From NCBI GenBank assembly GCA_947623455.1, contig OX392528.1:51850322-51914321 (forward strand): a stretch of 64,000 nt of DNA, given 5' to 3'. Source of the DNA: Mimachlamys varia (Eukaryota; Mollusca; Bivalvia; Pectinida; Pectinidae). The position numbers and the translations under genes are program-made. A model generated the notes under the pieces. The model ran no database searches and was not told where the DNA came from. It was given only the letters and a program-made list of their open reading frames with translations. This document shows, in pieces, positions 1-13,204 of this stretch (position 1 is the stretch's first letter; the number at the start of each line of letters is the position of its first letter).

Positions 1-9
1 GCATTTTCT

Positions 10-297
10 TTGGATTTTATTTCGTTGTTTTGGCGTTTAAAGTCCTATTTTAGAAGTAGTCGCAGTTCCTTACTTGTAGTTTTAGTTTTGGTCTTGACTT
101 TAAACTATTGTTTTGTCTTCATTTTTGGTTCAAAGGAATTTTCTATTTTGATTTTAGAACTTGTTAAGTATTTTCTACGATTCATAGTTGTTGTTAATGG
201 CATGGGTCCTTACCTTGATATATTAGCCTCTTGTTTTTACGCTCTTTTCACATTTGTCGAATACGTTCTAAGTAAGAGATTGTATTTTGAAAAGTGA
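10..297 (+). other. T-rich open frame of 95 codons at the window edge, unrecognised
   Basis: Open from near the window start to TGA at 295-297, with no good ATG start. The peptide is rich in Leu, Val, Phe and Tyr because the DNA is T-rich, so its hydrophobicity may be only compositional. It might be the end of a feature lying outside the window. No motif is recognised. Confidence 0.12.
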
Positions 298-450
298 TGT
301 AAAAGGCAAAATCCGAGTTACATTCTATCCTTGCTACACCTTGATGATTTCAAGCATTGTGGCCTATATAAACGTTGTGTTATATGTGTACTTTATCACA
401 TAACTGACCCGTTCAGTCATGTCATAAGGCCATGTCATACAATTGGTATT

Positions 451-755
451 TGGCTACCCAGGGGCAGGGCAGAAGGTGATGCTACCCAGGCGCAGAGTGT
501 GTGGCTACCCAGGGGCAGAGGGTGTGGCTACCCAGGGACAGGGTGTGAAGTTACCCAGGGGTCAGAGGATGTGGCTACCCAGGGACAGAGTGTGTAGTTA
601 CTTAGGGGTAGAGAGTGTGACTACTCTGGGGCAGAGAGTGTGGCTATCCTGGAGCAAAGGGTATGGCTACCTAGGGGTCAGAGGGTGTGGCTATCCAGGG
701 GCCCATGGTATGGCTACCCAAGGACAGAGGGTGTGGCTATCCAGGGACAGGGTAT
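451..755. repeat. Minisatellite, ~20-22-bp unit
   Basis: About fourteen variants of GTGGCTACCCAGGGGCAGAG. The two overlapping open frames it creates are artefacts of the repeat. Confidence 0.9.
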
Positions 756-921
756 ATGGAATAAATGAAAATAGGGGTTAATCAATGAAATCCTTCATTT
801 TCCGTATTGTCTATTGCAACGTTATTGCCGTAGATCCAGACTAACCCTCTCCGACAACTACCATCGGACATTACATAGAGACTTAGCTTCATGGGGGTAT
901 AACCCATCCAAAGAAGGTAAA

Positions 922-1303
922 AATCAATAAGAGAATACTGCGGTGTAAACAAAACAATGATCCAAATCGTTTATTGACAAGGGGTTAAATATGAAAAAAA
1001 GGTAAAAAAGATACACAGAGAAACTTGAAGTACAAGGGAAAACCGACCAGGTGATTTGGAAATTTAATCGTCTGCTGCTTCATCTACTGTACGGTATCCG
1101 CCATGCAAATCTAGGTCACATCCAAGAAAATGTCCCTCCCTCAAAATGAGAACTTCGTCATTCTTCTCAAAACTAACAAAGATGCATTCTAAAGATCATA
1201 TTCAAAAACGTCTACCTTCATATAATACAAAGAAACATTGAGACCAAGATGGCGACAATAAAACTTGTTCATAGTTTTCATTAACCTACATCTCTTGAAT
1301 CCC
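922..1303 (+). repeat. R1 dispersed repeat, near full length; family description
   Basis: R1 is the commonest repeat here, with at least 27 copies. Full copies span about 390 bases. They start after an A-rich run with AGAGAATACCGAAGCGTC, pass CAAAATCGATTAAACTAG, GATTTACATGGAGACC, CCGGAAGAGTAAGCGTC, TCATCGACGACACCCGCC and ATGTAAATCTTGG, and end near AAGATGGCGACCATAAAACT and CTCGAATCCC. The internal blocks AGATTTACATGG and CCATGTAAATCT are inverted repeats about 80 bases apart. The complement has a recurring ~40-codon frame (GLILLYFYEGLHV...VHILPLV-stop). No terminal inverted repeats or tRNA boxes are seen, so the class is open. This copy is diverged but spans both ends. Confidence 0.75.
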
Positions 1304-3184
1304 TATGTCTTGTGCAAACTATAGAATACAAAACTACTAAACACCATAGGATTGAGAACCAGGGCTATATGATAAAAATGTTTAAAAACATAATCAATTA
1401 ATAGGAACCTTCCAGCTATAAAAACATAGTTGAGTTGTATACAACAGAAAAAAAAATCGCACTGAACTATAACCAAATCTTGTTGAAACTAAGACTAAAT
1501 TGGTATGTTATTTGTATTATCTATTTAGAGCGATGGATATATACATGTATATATTGTTAATTGAGAAAATGGTGGTCTTTTAATAAAATTACTTAATATA
1601 GAATTGCTTTAAAGCAGGTTTGAACGGAGCGACAAACATTCAAAGTAAGAAGAATAAACCAAAGGATGCTAATACATCTTATTCAAATGTGTGTCGCGGT
1701 ATCAAATAACATTAAGATTGGTATTGCTACTTTTGGGTCACAAATCTGTGGAGCAACATTAACCCTGGAATCAATTTATCGAGTCATGCTAAAACTACGT
1801 ATTTACAACTATATTTTATTCACTAGTAATGCCGAAAAACACCTTGTATCGAAGCTAGTTGTAAATCGATACAGGGGCCTAAGAAAGAAAATTGTGCTAA
1901 TGCATCATGCACTCATTTTGCTCATTTCAGTTCATCAAACTCTTACTAAAGTGAGAAAATGAAAATCCGTGTCTAAAAATTCAGAAATGCGTAAAGAAAT
2001 ACAGCTGAAAGCAAAATATTTTTTTAAATCCTTCAAAACAGTATAAATTAACAGCATGACATGTAAAGTAGTTTATTTCAATTAACAAGACTGTCACAAA
2101 TATTTGCTGTTTTACACTCGAAGTGCATTAACGGTTAACGTGATGCAACGCGCATGACATCTTCCGACGGAAGTGAATTGAAATAAAACAAGAGTAAAAT
2201 GGGTGGAGGAGTATATAACATGAAAACGACGAGCCCGTTGATTGCGACCGTGCCTGGTTTCTGTGGAATGTTAACATGATTTGCCTAACACCTTGATCAG
2301 GTACCTAGCCACCAATTCTTGTCCTATCTGAGATTGTGGTGGAGGTCACCAAGGGTCACGTCTCTTAAACCAATGATAGCCTTATAATGGTTTATTTGTT
2401 TGGTTGTGGATTAGGAGAGTGAGTAGACAACCTATCTGAAGTCAGGCATAGGGTGTTTATTTTCTTTACTCCCACACTTCCGGTAGTAACATATATAAAT
2501 ACCCGTATTCAACTTGGACAAACTTATGATCATGAATTCAGTTCCTTTCCAAGAGGTTAAAGTCGCCATCATCAATTCTTGAATACGTAAGTGTTATTTT
2601 ATAATTGTTATCAGTGTTTATATTTGTCGATATTTCTTCATTTGAAACAAAACACAATATCATTGCATCAGAATAGAAGTTATATAACACAATCAATAGG
2701 ATATTTAAGCATGACGTTTCGATGACTAGGCTGTCACCTTTAACCAATATTAATTTTAATTAATTTCGCAAAACCAGTATTTTTTTATTCACGTTTCAAA
2801 ACACTTTTGAACAAAAACGACCCCCCCCCCTCAAAAAAAAGAAAGAAAATATTAGTGTAAATAATACAGTTATGCAAAATACCAAAATTATTCATTGCAT
2901 AGGCATGTATTATATAATTTTATTTGTATTTTTATTGAAAAAATATCAAAAAAATTATGCTATACTATGATAACAATGCGACCGCATATATAGGGACAAA
3001 AACTCACTTACTCATCTCAAACATTCTACTTTACTTGAGAGGTATCATTAGGGATGTTCGTCTTTTCGCTTGTATTGTCTTCTTTTCGTCTATTTGTGAC
3101 AAAAAGAAGAACAAACAAAATTTAAACTAATGATTAAGTTCAAAGGACTAAACAGCAAAAGAGTTTCAGCCAGAAGTGGAATTT

Positions 3185-3350
3185 AAAAAAAATAGAGAAT
3201 ACCGAAGCGTCAACTAAATCACAATCCGAACTCAAAATCGATCAAACCAGGGGCAAAACATGGACAAAGGAAAAATTTACATGGAGACACTTGTAAAAGT
3301 ACAAGAGAATAAGATAAGGTGTTCCGGAAGAGTAAGCGTATTCTGCGTCA
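3185..3350 (+). repeat. R1 copy, 5' half
   Basis: Good match from TAGAGAATACCGAAGCGTC to AGTAAGCGTATTCTGCGTC. The 3' half is absent. Confidence 0.8.
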
Positions 3351-5275
3351 AATAAATATCCGTTTTCAATTCGCGCTGCAATTATATGCGAAAAAAGTTG
3401 TCTCAATAATACAGACCATAAAAGCAGGTACTTTGTGACATGTAACTCCTTATGTTTAGCATCGGTTTTGCATTCAAAGATGCCCTCGCGACCAGTTTCT
3501 ACCTGACAATGGTCACAGGCCATGTCGGCAATGGGCATGAAGACGAAGAAGTTTGGAAGCTTCATCTCATATCGCAAAAGGTTATTTGATCTTGTCGTGT
3601 TTGTAGTAATTTTTTCGTTTTCTAAATCTGGTTTTGAAACTGTCAATAGGTTGGTATGGATTGATGAAAATGCCATGATAAATGATTGTATGAATGACTT
3701 TACATTTCCATTCCAATCACAAACATTTGTGTTTATCCGGGCAAAACAAATAACTAAAGAAACGATGTGTTTTGAAAAATCAAATATTGTATCATAATCG
3801 AATTATTTCAGTGATTTGTTACATAAAAACAATAAAAGATGTTCTTTTTTCACTATTATGCTTAAACATTTAAAAGGTTATTCATGATTAGATACATATA
3901 TCAAATATTGAACTTAATCAAAATTTGATGTAAAATTCTAAATATGATTTTATCTAATTTTGGCACAGAAAATTTATTTTATTTTTGAACACAATAACAC
4001 AGATCATTTTAAATAATATTAAAAGATGATAAAATGGTCACAAATGCGGGGGTAATGTATGCATTATTTGTTTTATTAAAGAAGGAACAGAACAAATCAT
4101 AGATTGGTCATGAAAGCTCGTTCATCATAGACGAGCCTTGATTGAACGTCAACTCCACAAGGGGACAGAAATATGACCGGAAAGGCGCATATATTCACAG
4201 CTGATGACGATTTTCGATTTAGAGCTTTTCTCCCAAGGGCGTCATTATGGCTTTTTAATGCATGTTATTCCTATACAACGGCCCTGTTTTTGTTGAGTTT
4301 GCTCTAAGGAATTCACGAAATGATATTTTTTGCACGGCTTTGGTAATTATCAAATTCACAAAATGGCAGCTTAATCAGTAATACATATAAATTAATGAAG
4401 TCCTTAATTTGATTAAATTTGGATAGGTACATTTCATAAATGAATGACAGAATACGTGTGGTTCCCACTGGGTGTTAAATGTCGACAATATGTTTGAAAG
4501 CCCTCCCACGATGATAACAGGATGACTCGATTTTTTTTAATGCAAATGGGTTAAGACCATAACATATAATTCACTCTGTAATAAAATCTATAACGATTTG
4601 TACGTCATGCGGTAGGAGAAACCTTCAATTTAACATGGTTAATCAATGATTATTGGAGCTAAAGGGGGAGAACATGGCTGACCCATAAATCTCTTCTTTT
4701 TTAAGCAGACTAAAATAAATATATTGAGATGTTATGATACTATTGATCAAACAATTATACCACCTACACTTCTATTCTGGAAGTGAAAATACCTCATACA
4801 TGCCAGACGTTGTTTCATGAAATGTATCTCTTCGTAAAAAGGAAGGTAGTTACTCTGCATGTCTTTAAAGATGACGTAACACACAGATCGAAATAAATAT
4901 TCAGAAAACCTTGATGCCATTTGTTAAACAATTACATGACTTACACTGCTATAGAGATAAGGAAATAACTCATTGCAGATGCAGGCGCTTTTAATTTTAC
5001 AAAATGTTCGTTAGTACGTGCTACGTCTATTCAAATTAATCATTATTCCTTGCATATACATGTAAACATCTCCTAGCAAGCTTTGGCGATGCCATGGCGT
5101 ATTTCCGCTCTATACACATGACGAACTTATATTCACTTTCCTCTAGAATATCTTGCCAGCTTAAAGCATTTTTATATATGTTTAGATAAATCAATGAAAT
5201 ATACAAGCTGTATACGTGTGGTTATATCAATTCTGAATTAAATTTCGAAATTGTTTAAATTGTAAGAAACAAAAC

Positions 5276-5444
5276 CAGATAATACCAAGCCGTTAATAAA
5301 ACTATAATTCAAACTCGAAATCGATTAACAAAGAGGCAAAATATGAACAAATGAAAGATTTACTTGGAAATCATCGTTAAAGACCAGAATAAGACCAGGT
5401 GTTCCGGAAGAGTAAGCGTCGTCTGCGTCTTGGTCACATCTCAG
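5276..5444 (+). repeat. R1 copy, 5' half with internal deletion
   Basis: Runs AATACCAAGCCGTTAAT to CGTCTTGGTCACATCTC. The stretch encoding the ACACCCGCCATG block is deleted. Confidence 0.75.
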
Positions 5445-5679
5445 AAAACCTTTGGATTCTAGGCAGCCTATGAAGTTATGAAGTTATTTAATGCGTGTAG
5501 CGGGATATATTTGGTATCGGCTGAAAGATAAAAGTTTCACCTTTAAAATTAGGCATGCATGTCGAAAAATTGGACTTCATTCAGTGACGAAAACAAGCTT
5601 GGAGTGCAAATAGGTTGCTTTTATCGTTGAGGCTAGTTCTTTCCCTTGTCACAGATACATTAAAAAGTAAAAAGAAGAA

Positions 5680-6070
5680 AAAATCAGAGAATACCAAAAC
5701 GTCAACAAAACCATAATCCGAACTCAAAATGGATTAAACTAGAGGCAAAATATGAACAAAGGAAAGATTTACATGAGACCCTCGTAAAAGTACAAGAGAA
5801 TAAGACCAGGTGTTCAGGAAAGTAAGCGTATTCTGCTTCATCGACGTCACCCACCATGTAAATCTAGGTCACGTCCAAGGAAATGTCATGGCCACAAAGT
5901 GAGAACTGATGCATAATTCTTAATCACAACAAGCGGGCATACCAATAAGCATATTTAAAACGTTTTTCTTTGTATCACACAGGGATGTAGAATATTTCTC
6001 AATGAGACCATGTAGGTGACAATAAAACCTGCTCATAGTCGTCATCAACCTCGGTATCTATCGAATCCCC
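5680..6070 (+). repeat. R1 copy, full length
   Basis: Preceded by an A-rich run. Keeps both ends, including TATCTATCGAATCCCC at the 3' side, and helps define the complete element. Confidence 0.8.
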
Positions 6071-8269
6071 GTGTAGGGCTAGATATATTTCCGGTGATGT
6101 TTACCTTTGAGATATCATATTTGATAGCAACGGGAGTTTATGAGATTAAATATAATGAAGGTGATTTTTTAGTGGTCCCATCAGTAGTGTAATCAGCTGA
6201 CCAGTCCATTATTTAACCTTATATGATACCGTAAACACAGGATAACACAACGCCTCCCAATCATCTTATTTGTGGTCGATAAGGGCCGCTTTGAAACCAT
6301 TAGCACGCTTTTATTCCTGTTATCGGGTAATGGAAATGGGGGAATGCATATATACATGTACATGTTTACATAAAAGTGGGGACAGAAAGGGCCTTTCTTA
6401 CAGAAGGATAATTTTCTATTTAGATATAAGATATTAAATTTTACCAAAGAGATTCTAACAATATAGTTTTACGGATTTGTTCCCTTTTAAGTAGGTATGT
6501 AGATGTGTTTATAAAGAATGGATAAGATGCCAAACATGTTAGTACAGATTGAGAATTTGACGCAGCGGAAATATTTTGCTACGTACACGTATTAAAACAT
6601 CTGTTATACAACGATTTCACACACGAATCGTGTTAGATCTCGTAAATCTCAAATGATCGATATACAAAAATGAAGCATCAAATTAAAAAAAACCCCACTA
6701 AAATAGCCCGGTATATACAAATTCCAAAACGTGAGGGCTATATTACTATAAAAGTACCAATGTCTTGTGAAATAGAAAATATAATACAGACAAGTCACTA
6801 CATGGGATATGGAAATTGTTTATTGTATCTTGTATACAGAGAAAAAAAATGTTAAAATTTTAGGCACTTCAATATAAAAAGTTGTACAGCTCTGAAATAA
6901 ATAAACATTAGCTGGTTTTTAATGACTGATTTAACGGTAAATGTTTTCAAGGTGAAACAGCTATTTCTGGTATTCTTCTACCATCAAAATTGCAAATAAT
7001 GACGTGGGCGCTGGAAATGGTTATCTTATTATTTTGTAAACTGTTTCATGAAATGAGAAATGAAGAAACAATTTAAACTGATAAAACCATTCTTCTTTAC
7101 CTACCCAAAAGGACTAAAACGCTACTTTAAAGTATAGTTATATAACGTGCCAAACGATTTGTTCTGCCAAAAATAAGTTACAGCATATAGCGAAATGCAT
7201 TTGATAGGAACAGTTTTGGATAGGACTATCACAATTAAAATCTTATGTATTTCCATCCTTAATTGCTGCTTTTCAGATACAAAATTTGAAAATCATTGTT
7301 GCTTGTACATTTTAACGACCAAAGAAATGATCAGAAATCAACTGAATTGTCTACCATGTATATGATATAAATGGGCTTCCATAATTATCTGAAACAAACA
7401 TTAACCGCGATTTCTTATCCAATTGTATTACGGAACCACTAATACCGTTCCATAAATAGCTAGACACAACGAGATATCGTTAATTATATTTCAGGGCTGT
7501 CATTCTAAAGTTGGGTAAGAATCAACTCGGCTCGCACTTGCCCTTGATAAGACACAGTTCCTGTTATTTCGGACGTACAATGTATAGCAAAAAGCAAGAA
7601 ATAAAATATATCAACAAATTACTGTTTTATTACATCTGTCCTATGTTTAGGTATTTTATTTTTCTACATCAGGTTGACATTCTTTAAAAAGTATACCTGT
7701 CTTGATATTAAAATTAATTCAATTAATTTCCATCACTTATGTATGACATTATATTGATGAAGTTTAAGAATCTACCGTCGGTGTAACCCAGAACGAGTAA
7801 ACGAATTCTTGATGTTGTCTGGATTTTGGAAAATTCTAGTGTTTTTTGTAAACTTGTCAAAAAGAATTTGGTAACTTATCTTGAATCTTCTTTAAAAGAG
7901 ATTTCCGAAAGCATTGCCAGGATTCCTTTTTTGCTGCAGGGCTTATGGCGGCAAATTAAAGATGGCAAGGTACTGTATTATATTTAAAAGCTGCTCCATT
8001 CAATGTCTTAATCAATAGAAATTTGATAGGTTGCACCGTCTGCACTGTACTGCGGAAACGTTACAATGAAAACCACATAACAATGATGGTTCGAGGACGG
8101 CTTCAAAAACAAGCTACATCGCTCGTCTGTGCTTGGACTGATATCCAACAAAGCAAGTTGTTTCTGTTGTCCAAAACGAGAAACAATCAGTGAATGCACT
8201 CATATGTGTCATTATTATTGATAAGCGAAAAACACATCCAAAGTTTGTGATCTGATATTAAAGGCATAT

Positions 8270-8652
8270 ATATGACGTAACACACACATATGCTGCACCT
8301 CTTTAATTTAGTAATAGATACAGTATGCCGAACAAAATGAATTGAACTGCATCATACATCTGTTTCGTCCTCCAAGGATTCTTCAGTGATGCTATGGGCC
8401 AAAAGGTAGGAATCCAAAATTTCTGAACTAATGTAGAAGCAGAAGAGTCAGATGCTAAAACCCTTTAATTTATGAATTTAGAAGTAAAATTAAACAAGTT
8501 CTGTATAATTTCAAATCGTGTACCACGAAACTGTGTATATTATGTACCGTGCCACTACCCGAATGAGATTAACTGTGGCTATGGATGCTCCAGCAAACCT
8601 CGGGGACTAAACAATCCATCAGCAGAGTCTGCCACCCCATATCATAAAGATG
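8270..8652 (-). repeat. R2 hammerhead repeat, one full unit (~380 bp)
   Basis: On the minus strand it runs from CATCTTTATGATATGGGG through the hammerhead at 8349-8392 to TGTGTTACGTCAT. Compared with the dimer at 48.3-48.9 kb it is one unit, starting at the point where other copies end (TTACGTCATCTTT), so it looks cut from a head-to-tail array or a circle. Confidence 0.75.
8349..8392 (-). ncRNA. Type I hammerhead ribozyme motif, best-preserved core
   Basis: On the minus strand: helix I 5' strand GCATCA, core CTGAAGA, helix II around TTGGA, core GAAAC, a tiny helix III (AC/GT around AGAT), cleavage triplet GTA, then helix I 3' strand TGATGC, fully complementary to GCATCA. Both catalytic boxes (CUGANGA and GAAA) are intact. 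The closing pair of helix II (10.1-11.1), normally G-C, is A opposite C, which should weaken folding. It sits inside a complete ~379-base R2 unit. Confidence 0.7.
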
Positions 8653-9390
8653 TTTTGTTTTTTTTTTCATTTTTATCGCATTAGCATCAATGGTTTATAT
8701 ATATACTTATCTTACCCAGAGAAAATGTGACTGATGAAGTCTGGGGATTAATATGTTATTTTTTTTTCTTTCCTGATTTCTAAAAAAAAAACAGTCGACT
8801 GGAATTAGAATCAATCTTATTTTTAATTGAAAATTGACATTGATTTTAGCCATGTGAATATCTACAACGCACAATTTGTATTGATGGAATCAACTTTAGC
8901 TATTACAATATATATAATGGTTTGGTAAAACACAACAAAAAATGAACGATTCTCTACAACCATACATATTTATTTGTACTCTCACCAATTGTGAAACTTC
9001 AAACCGTAAATGAACTATTTTGTAATATATTTCAATAAATAGTAATGTACTTTTCAAAGTAAAAACTTGACGATACGTATCAAGTCATTCAAGATCTATT
9101 TCAAAATGATTGAATTGAAAACGTTTTTCGGAATTTGTTATAAACTTCAGGAATAAAACAGTTGAATCAATATGTACTTTTTGCAATTGCAATTACAAAA
9201 AGTCTTAACTATCATCAACGTGTTTGCATTAACATTTAAAATTTCATCAGTTGATAATACCATCGTCGCATGATGCTTTTATATGTTTTCGTAGCTCTGC
9301 ATCCCTATAGGTAAACGGAAGTTCATCGGTACTTTTGTTTAACCACGCAGCGCCCCTCCCATCCTTGATCCACTACACAGGCAATATGTC

Positions 9391-9708
9391 TTCATGTGAA
9401 TTTCACTTAAAATCCACGTGAATTCCACGTAGAAAAATTCATGTGAATTTCACGTTTTAAAATTCACGTGAATTTCACTTCACATGAAATGTGGTTAACA
9501 AGTTGATTTCACATGAAACTTTCACATGAAATGTGCCTTTTTATTTCAGTTCTTTTTTCATTGCTAAACTCATTATATAGTTTTCACATGATTTCATGTG
9601 AATTTCAGGTGAATTTCATTTAAATTTATAATTTAGTTTATTTTTACCTACATATTTTCCCGTTTCAATTTTCACGTGGATTTTCAAGTGAAAAAAAACA
9701 ATCACGTT
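9391..9708. repeat. Cluster of TTCACGTGAA / TTCATGTGAA palindromes
   Basis: At least ten copies of a near-palindromic ~10-mer, joined as TTCATGTGAATTTCACTT and similar, in 320 bases. Several contain CACGTG. Non-coding. Confidence 0.8.
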
Positions 9709-11237
9709 AAATTCGTGAATGAACATTGGCTCTGTGGCACATATGGCTCGATAAGAGTAATGGTGTATCTATTTGTGATACCTCAACTATTCAACTCTTA
9801 TGGTTGGGTTGGTGACTTTGGTGTAATTTCCTTAAATTAACAACAGCCATCATCGTGTCGGTTCTTAAATATATTCTAGGAAATGTTTATCCTTTGAGAG
9901 GATATGGTAAATGTTTTCTTGGAATCAGTTCCAAAAAATAATCCCCGGAAATAGTGTCCTTATTGTAAATAATATAGAAAATAGCAAAATTGAAGCACTT
10001 AGTAGCTTTTTGGGGGTTTGAGGAAAATGAAAAAGGTAGAAAATTGTAGAGGACTTCTACTTAATGGTCTGTGTAAATATAAAAGTAGCCAAATTATATA
10101 CCGTCATTTATTTGGTAGTAGATATATGATATGAGTTTATTCAATCTCTGAAATATCCCTCTTAGGAATTCAACCCCGACCACATATGCCGCGGAGTTAA
10201 CGTGACGAAGCCTAGGCACCAATCGCCCACAAATAAATGTTCCTACGTCAGCACAAAGAGGATAACCTTGAATTGCTTTGCTGCATTTCCATTTCCCGTA
10301 ATTTAAATTAGGTGTTATAATTATGTCCTGTTGCCCCCTCTTCTCTTATTTCTTCTCTTGTTTATACGTTGATAGCATGATATTATTCCGAGCACAGACA
10401 TGTATTTGCTCCTCTACAAGTGTTGATACTGCCTAACCCCAGCGAGTCCTTGTCACACGTGGTCGGTAAAACAAGCAGCTAAAGTCCTACCCTGGGGACC
10501 TGGTGGCCAGGCAGAATGAAAATTGGGTCTATGCAGGGCTACCCTTGGGAGGAAATCCACTCCCTGTTTTTGTCAAACAGCATCTGGTGGGGATGTGCTA
10601 CAGAGATAATAAACACACAAACCAAAACGATATATATCATTATTGCACTCACAAAATCCGAAATCTGAAATCAGACAACTTGGTTTTTTGTGTATTTTAT
10701 TGTGATTTGCCTTGATTTAAGTATCTTCCTGCTCATGGCGTTAGTAATTGTCATTTTCCAGCTGATATTAAGTTTGCGTCGGTTTTTAGTATGGCATCAT
10801 TTAGATCTTGATTGAAAGCTTGTTTTCATGCAGCAGTTGATGCTATGTCAGAATTTGATACTGTAACATCATATAATGTTTGGAGCTAAGATTGCTTTTT
10901 AATTAGGCAATGACTTGACGTCCTGCTAATCTCATAGCGTGTATATTTTATATGAGGTGGTTTTGACCTAAATATGGATATGGCTTATTTGTCATTTTTA
11001 ACATTGGCAGAGAAAAACCTTATAGGCTACGAGATATGCAGGTTGCAGGAGAACATATCAATGGGGACCATGAATTTTGTTTCATTGTTCTTTGCGAATG
11101 CCGACGTCTTTGAATAACTGATATTTAGGTTATAACTATGTCGGTTCTTTATTGGAGTACATGACATGCCTATCAAGATGTATAAAAAATTATTTACAAC
11201 AATTATGAAACAAGTTATCAAACTGATATCAGTCACC

Positions 11238-11414
11238 TTTGTTGGCCCCGATGTAAGCGCGCGAGGGGTCTTATTGTTAGGGGAAACCGGAGTACCCGGA
11301 GAAAACCCCACGTGGTCGGGCAGATTACCCCATACCTTTTCACGTGCGATCAGGGAATCGAACATCAGCGCCCTTGGTGAAAGGCAAGTGTGCTATCCAC
11401 TGCACCACACGACC
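11238..11414 (-). mobile_element. tRNA-derived SINE, full-looking
   Basis: On the minus strand: GGTCGTGTGGTGCAGTGGAT with an A box, B box TGTTCGATTCCCT, then GGGGTTTTCTCCGGGTACTC, and a tail containing CTCGCGCGCTTACATCGGGG. The plus strand shows GGCCCCGATGTAAGCGCGCG. Confidence 0.8.
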
Positions 11415-12454
11415 TTCAAGGATTTATATGATGGGCGTCGTCAATGAAGCAATACTGTTTTTATCACACAAGGAACTGTGTCATTCAGTAAATATTACCG
11501 AATTTTGCCAGACCTACATGTATCAACCCCGTCATTGGTTTTATGTTTCAATTGTGACGTCACACCGAGGATACGTACATGATATCACAGACCATACTTA
11601 CACACTGGAGTCACAATGGCGGCTGTGAACATTTTAAGGTTGTACCAAAGTTGTCTTTTTTTCTAGTTTTTGTGATAAAAAGGATCATGCGCTTGTTTCA
11701 TTTTATATAAAGTTGATGGAACTTGATGTCACGATCTTTTTCAAAACATTCCGAAATATTCGGTCTTAGTCTCCTTCTACTTTTCAATGATAACCGTAAG
11801 ATATTTTTTCCGTTCTTTATTGTTTGACCTAGCTTCAGAGGAATACGTAAGCATGAACAATAAAAGATATGAAATATTTGATTCTGTTGATATGCTATGC
11901 AGAACCTCTATTTGACCCTTTGGTATTTTCTTGACATGTTTTCACAAACTATTTCAAATAATCGGGATTGACTAGACACAAACTAGCTCAAAGTGAAAGT
12001 TCATAATGATTTGTTGCAACTCCTTTTAAAATTTTTACCCAACATTATTGTCGTTGTCAACAAATTAATATTATAGTTGCCATATACATTTTTGATCTGC
12101 AGTGCAAAAACGTTGTGTTAATATGTGTTATAAGACATATGATGTTAAGAACCCGAAAGTTTATTAATTGCAAATAAAGACCAAATACAGCTTTGATGAT
12201 AAGAAGCAACTGTCCGATTTTTCCACCCATAAATGTGCTTTTATTAGATTGTCAATAATAAGCCAGGCAATAACCAATAAATAAAACAACATAATGTATT
12301 TATAAGTTTTCACGGGTTTCCATAACATCCGGGATCTATTTATATATTACTCTTTGATATCTGCTTGTTTGTCTGAAAGTTATAACCGGAGACAAGTGCT
12401 CAATTTGTTCTACTGATGCATCTGTTTCTTAGATTTTCGCGCAAATGTTTTATA

Positions 12455-12812
12455 AAAATAATCTGAGAAGACAAAAGTGTCAACAAAACCATAATCCGAA
12501 CTCAAAATCGATTAAACTAGAGGCAAAATAGGAACAAAGGACAGATTACATGGAGACTTTCGGAAAAAACACAAGATACTAAGACCAGTAGTTTCAGAAG
12601 AGTAAGCGTCTGCTGCTTCATCGACGACAACCGTCAAGTAACTTTGTCACATCCAAGTAAACATCAAGTTCTCAAAACGAGAACCGCGTATCATTGTCAA
12701 TCACAACAAGTAAACACACTAATTAGCATACTAAAAAACGTCCACCTTCATGTCACTTAATGATACCGAATTTTCTTAATGAGACAAAGATGGCGACCAT
12801 AAAACATAAAAT
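12455..12812 (+). repeat. R1 copy, near full length
   Basis: Ends at ATGGCGACCATAAAAC, immediately followed by a half copy of the TTAA-ended MITE (12829-13016). Confidence 0.8.
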
Positions 12813-12828
12813 GGAAGTTGATTTCAGA

Positions 12829-13016
12829 TAGGGTTGTTGGCCCCACCTGAATTATTTTCAATTCTTTGGATTTTTTTGTCAAGATTTTCTTGTAAGTTAC
12901 CGCTCAGGTTTACTTCGTTTTAGGCTTATTTTTGCATAGTTATTAACAGGATTTTTTTTTCAAATGTTTTTAGAATCACGGAAAATTTCCTGAAGTTACG
13001 TATATTGGGCCTTTAA
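12829..13016. mobile_element. Half copy of the same TTAA MITE
   Basis: Matches one half of the 33.6 kb element in reverse (TTACCGCTCAGGTTTACTTC, CCTGAAGTTACGTATATTGG), ending in GGGCCTTTAA. The other end is missing. Confidence 0.65.
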
Positions 13017-13204
13017 GGATAAAAAATAATACAAAAACAGTTTTCTAATATAATCAGGCTTTTTTCCATTCTTCAATTTGGCAATACAACAAAACATTTG
13101 ATAAAAGTTCCTTTAACAGTCCAAATTAAATGATGCGATCACCGGCTATTATATGTTAATATCCCATGCAATAATTCAATTTTGTATCTAATTTTTATGT
13201 AGGG

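Noticed and set aside
331..781. Two overlapping open frames
   Set aside because: They come from the ~20-bp minisatellite, whose unit length keeps frames open.
3242..3797. Opposed open frames of 144 and 91 codons
   Set aside because: The minus one includes R1 sequence. The plus one has no motif, and the two overlap antisense in AT-rich DNA.
8725..8750. Another hammerhead core (CTGATGAAGTC)
   Set aside because: No GAAA box, helix II or cleavage site follows.
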